NCBI GenBank assembly: GCA_027488845.1
Contig: JAIYBC010000060.1
Span: 186,001-250,000, forward strand
DNA length: 64,000 nt
DNA from: Verrucomicrobiales bacterium
GTDB taxonomy: Bacteria; Verrucomicrobiota; Verrucomicrobiia; Limisphaerales; UBA9464
Reading direction: 5' to 3'
The position numbers were made by a program, and so were the translations under genes. The notes beneath the pieces are model-generated. The model searched no databases, was not told the DNA's origin, and saw only the letters and a program-made list of their open reading frames with translations. Shown piece by piece: positions 62,001 to 64,000 of this stretch. Numbering within the stretch: position 1 is the first letter of the stretch; each line of letters begins with the position of its first letter.

Positions 62001-64000
62001 GAGACCGAGGCGCCGGCCAGGTCCGAGTCGGTGCCGTACTCGAAGAGGAGGACGGTGGGCTGGGACTGGGCGTCGACCCGGGCGAAGAGGCCCGCCGAAT
62101 TCGTGGACGGCGAACGGGCGGGCTCGGTGGAGACGAGCGGAGGCGCGACGACGTCGACGGTGACGGTCCGGTCGGTGGAGCCGCCGTCCTTGTCGGTGAC
62201 CCGGGCCTTGAACGTCCGGAGACCGGCCGGGGCGAGGAACTGGGGCGGAACGGTCGCCGAGGCGGCCACGACGCCGCCGGCGTAGGAGCCGTCGCCGGAG
62301 TCCCAGGTGCCGTCGTTGTCGAAGTCGAAGCTGTGGCGGAAGCCCGCGTCCGTGTCGGCACCGGACGGATCCGTCGTACCGGAGAGGGTCAGCGTGACGT
62401 CGGCCGCGTGGAGACCGGATTCGGTCCTGCTGGAGGAGAGGGCCGCAGTCGGCGCGATGTTGGTGACGACCAGGTTGAAGGTCTGCACGAGCGGCGCGTT
62501 CACACCGTCGTCGGCGGTGAGGGTGACCACGGTCTCGGACGGGCCGTCGGTGGTCCCGAGGGACCAGGTCCAGGTGCCGGCCGCGGAGGCCAGCGAACCG
62601 GAACGGGTGTCAAGGAAGAGGCCGCCGATGCCGTTGGACCCGAATCCCGGATCGTTGGCGCCGGAGATCTCGAAGACGTCGCCCGCCTCGGCCGTGAGGT
62701 CGAAGAAGTAGTAGTCGACCGAGCGGTTGCGGGAGGACGGCGTGCCGGCCTGCGTGTGGCCGGTGTCGAAGGCGGCACCGGAGGTCCGGCGGACGCGCAA
62801 GGTCGTCGGGGAGATGGCGGAGAAGTCCGCGTTGTCGACGAGGACGCCCAGCCGGACGCTGGCCGCCTGGCTGAAGGTGACCGTGGCGAAGACGGTCACG
62901 TTCGTTCCGCCCGGCTGGTTGTACACCACGCCGGTGCGCCGGCGCGGCCCGGCCGGATTGGCGGCGTCGTCGATGTCGACGTAGGGCACGCCGGAATAGC
63001 CGCCGAAGAACGCGAGGGCCGGGTTGCGCCGGATGACGGCGTAGGCCGGGTTGCTGACGGTCTCGACGCCGTTCACGCCCCAGAGGGCGTAGCCGTCGGT
63101 GCCGTAGACGTTGTCGCCGTCGGCGTCCTGGGCCTTGACGACCGAGGCGGTCCTCCAGGCGGGACCGGTGGACTCGTCGACCGTTCCGGCGACGCCGCCG
63201 CGGGTCAGCGTTCCGACCGAGGCGGAGAGCGTGACCGCATCGCCGTCGAGGTCGCCGAACGCGCCGGTGTTCATCGCGGTGCGGCCTTCACCGACGACGA
63301 TCGAGGCGAGGTCGACGGTCTGGGTCGGACGGGTGTTGGCCACGCCGACGACGGGGAAGTCGAAGTCCGCCTCGTCGGCGTCGTCGCTGCGGACCACGAC
63401 GCGGCCGGAGAAGGCGCCCGCGGCGGCGGCGTTCATGCGGACCTGGAAGACGGAGGAGCCGCCGGCGGGAACCGAGGCGGGGAGGAAGGCGACCTGGAAC
63501 CCGGCCGGCGCGGAGGCCCCGGAGAGGGCCAGCGTGGAGGAACCGCGGTTGCGGAGGACGAGGCTGCGGACGACCGGCGTGCCGACGGAGGTGAGGCCGA
63601 AGTCGATCGGGGTCGCCTGGCCGTCGACCAGCTCGACGCCGGCCTGGGTGGCGATGGCGATCTCGGGCCGCGGGGCGATGGAGCCGAGGACCACGTCGTT
63701 CCCGGAGCCGCCGCTGTAGGTGACGGTGAACAGGCCGCCGCCGACCGCGACGACCGATCCCTCGGGCAGGTCGCGGAAGGTGCCGACCACGGGTTCCATC
63801 CCGTCGTTGGCGACGAGCAGGTAGGACGTGCCGACGACCGGGGCGAACCCGCCGTTTTCGAGGTCGAGCACGGCGTCGCCGAGGCGGACCTCGCCGGAGA
63901 CGTTGAGCGTCCGGACCGTGGTCGGCGAGGTGAGGGCCGGGCGGAAGAGGTCGCCGGCGGAGAGCTGGAGCGAGGCGACGTTGACGGCGGCGCCGGGCTG
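59045..64000 (-). CDS. giant extracellular repeat protein, 5' end outside window
   Basis: An open minus-strand frame running from the window edge to a stop at 59045: at least 1,651 residues, with no start inside the window. Visible from the N-terminal side: autotransporter/calx-like repeat end (TYSGGSGNDVVLG), choice-of-anchor D (IDFGLTSVGTPVVRSLVLRN), PKD-like domains (HSFDFDNDGTWDSGDGSY), a fibronectin-like segment (PHTAYFFRAVATNADG), cadherin-like and HYR domains (VTLTARDAAGNEAVCVATLV), an SBBP beta-propeller of about seven blades (~860-1280: DADRNVYVLGDSS, GSAGDLLVTGGST), and final HYR and cadherin-like domains. It resembles cell-surface adhesins. The end (TPAAGHYRFL) has no sorting signal that I recognise. 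Confidence 0.88.
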   Translation of the reverse strand, partial: QPGAAVNVASLQLSAGDLFRPALTSPTTVRTLNVSGEVRLGDAVLDLENGGFAPVVGTSYLLVANDGMEPVVGTFRDLPEGSVVAVGGGLFTVTYSGGSGNDVVLGSIAPRPEIAIATQAGVELVDGQATPIDFGLTSVGTPVVRSLVLRNRGSSTLALSGASAPAGFQVAFLPASVPAGGSSVFQVRMNAAAAGAFSGRVVVRSDDADEADFDFPVVGVANTRPTQTVDLASIVVGEGRTAMNTGAFGDLDGDAVTLSASVGTLTRGGVAGTVDESTGPAWRTASVVKAQDADGDNVYGTDGYALWGVNGVETVSNPAYAVIRRNPALAFFGGYSGVPYVDIDDAANPAGPRRRTGVVYNQPGGTNVTVFATVTFSQAASVRLGVLVDNADFSAISPTTLRVRRTSGAAFDTGHTQAGTPSSRNRSVDYYFFDLTAEAGDVFEISGANDPGFGSNGIGGLFLDTRSGSLASAAGTWTWSLGTTDGPSETVVTLTADDGVNAPLVQTFNLVVTNIAPTAALSSSRTESGLHAADVTLTLSGTTDPSGADTDAGFRHSFDFDNDGTWDSGDGSYAGGVVAASATVPPQFLAPAGLRTFKARVTDKDGGSTDRTVTVDVVAPPLVSTEPARSPSTNSAGLFARVDAQSQPTVLLFEYGTDSDLAGASVSSPVDAGSAVGARELSLTVPGLRPHTAYFFRAVATNADGVVRGAVRGFETLNTAPVAVADAYDLSAAGPTTLSVLVNDADGDGDALTVEVVSQSANAAVSLAPGGAGIVYDPADGFVGTDLLTYTVVDGFGGRATADVTVRVSDSQPPVFTVCAPSLRLDADASARAVVPDFLSASTVVDNVAVTVRTQDPAAGTSVGLGTNTVTLTARDAAGNEAVCVATLVVRDVTSPTLAATGTEPVVQQWIQRFAGPGQSSESPRQVALDADRNVYVLGDSSAAGNNDILLLKYAFDGTLLWSRSYNGPGNGADEAAGIAVSSRGGVFVTGTFRNAARRQDVVVQRIDPATGDLLWQTLLDGADGLDDRAAGLATDAAGNVFVIASTTAAATGVDLLVAKLDAAEGAPLWRRTFDRGGTEAAAKVVVDAAGNPTVVGQGGSSNADILTVQFSGVDGSVRWSDLYDSAAQDDRGVSIAVGSAGDLLVTGGSTPASGRFDMLTIRYRAADGARLWTSRHNGPGNQTDLPYAVAVGAGGEAYVGGYATGIDRETAATTLALSRDNGTAAWTNRFQFLPLGYNLVSALEVDFDGGVVAFGAGNAGTNLGSMDFVTRKIDRATGTNLWVHRVPGADGNEVLPRAMAVDGRGSVVLAGLIYEPSRGADVLVWKLAQAAAGPALPSTVDADADCGAAVPDLLSRLTASDAGGTVSLVQSPAAGTRVGAGQWSVVVAATDPSGNATRQTNVFSVVDRVAPVFASGVADVVVCSTNGAGAVASFTLPTATDSCSVPAVTSDRLSGSVFPVGTTVVTVTAEDASGNRATTTFRVRVNRPPVAAPYSLSVVNNTNVTLSVSRLLGTVNDPDGDAVAVTSVATRSRQGGTVAYNGTNIVYTPPAGFVGGDSFTVNVTDGGCAEVVDTVAVNVTAPQGDLAGATFYVRGARFEVARFKRYITREVWQSLDNGVTWRHLGTIGATGSRTFVIYYTTPAAGHYRFL

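Noticed and set aside
59045-63871. Complete gene starting at the GTG at 63871
   Set aside because: The frame stays open for 43 more codons to the window edge with domain-like sequence, so this GTG is internal and the gene is truncated by the window.
1-64000. tRNA, rRNA, insertion sequence or phage genes
   Set aside because: No tRNA-like sequence with TTCRA arm, rRNA stretch, transposase DDE/HUH motif or phage structural gene was recognised on either strand.

Overview
This is a GC-rich, gene-dense chromosomal segment that looks like a free-living member of the Verrucomicrobiota, probably the Pedosphaera/Limisphaerales side. The pointers are lineage-typical families: a PVC-type membrane-bound dehydrogenase with a terminal haem domain, ThuA-like proteins, several secreted sulfatases, PEP-CTERM proteins, 'choice-of-anchor' and P-domain surface proteins, DUF3891, and modular intergenic repeats. 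The taxonomic call rests on gene content only; no rRNA or tRNA gene was recognised.

Layout. 1-13 kb: a DUF3891 gene and an acetamidase/formamidase-like gene, a ThuA protein, a copper-type P-type ATPase with an unusual Met-rich membrane tail, a secreted prolyl oligopeptidase, hisF followed by a secreted DUF62 (SAM hydroxide adenosyltransferase-like) protein, an AT-hook-like protein, bioD and leuC. 13-25 kb: a hybrid sensor kinase, a trpF-like gene translationally coupled to a GNAT-methyltransferase fusion, gnd, a GYF-domain membrane protein, a DUF433/DUF5615 toxin-antitoxin pair on a leaderless promoter, a Mn-type superoxide dismutase and a bile-acid:Na+ symporter-like protein. 25-34 kb: a PEP-CTERM protein, a 1,196-residue PVC cytochrome, an unknown secreted protein, a Tat-exported glycosidase-like protein and an RHH/PIN toxin-antitoxin pair.

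34.6-49.2 kb holds the most striking unit. Six genes lie on the minus strand with gaps of 19, -4, -11, +16 and +37 bases: an enolase-superfamily enzyme close in sequence to cis-3-hydroxyproline dehydratases, a DPP4-type peptidase, a five-haem cytochrome with a PA14 domain, a ThuA/beta-propeller protein, a sulfatase, and a 1,498-residue sulfatase/DUF2341-LamG/SASA-esterase fusion. All except the enolase carry export signals. It reads as a catabolic operon for a sulfated, acetylated glycan or glycoprotein.

49.6-56.4 kb is a second secreted unit (YHYH-PEBP fusion, divergent sulfatase, metallophosphoesterase) transcribed away from an OmpR-type regulator and sensor kinase. The divergent promoter region carries a perfect 21-base inverted repeat whose arms each contain a TTCA-N7-TTCA tandem half-site, a likely regulator operator. 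56.5-64 kb holds three surface/adhesion-type proteins in a row, the last running off the window.

Intergenic DNA carries a modular repeat family (8-mer GGTTGAAA arrays, a 63-base core present twice at 62/63 identity, and CTCCGTG-rich tails). Apparent promoters sit unusually close to start codons.
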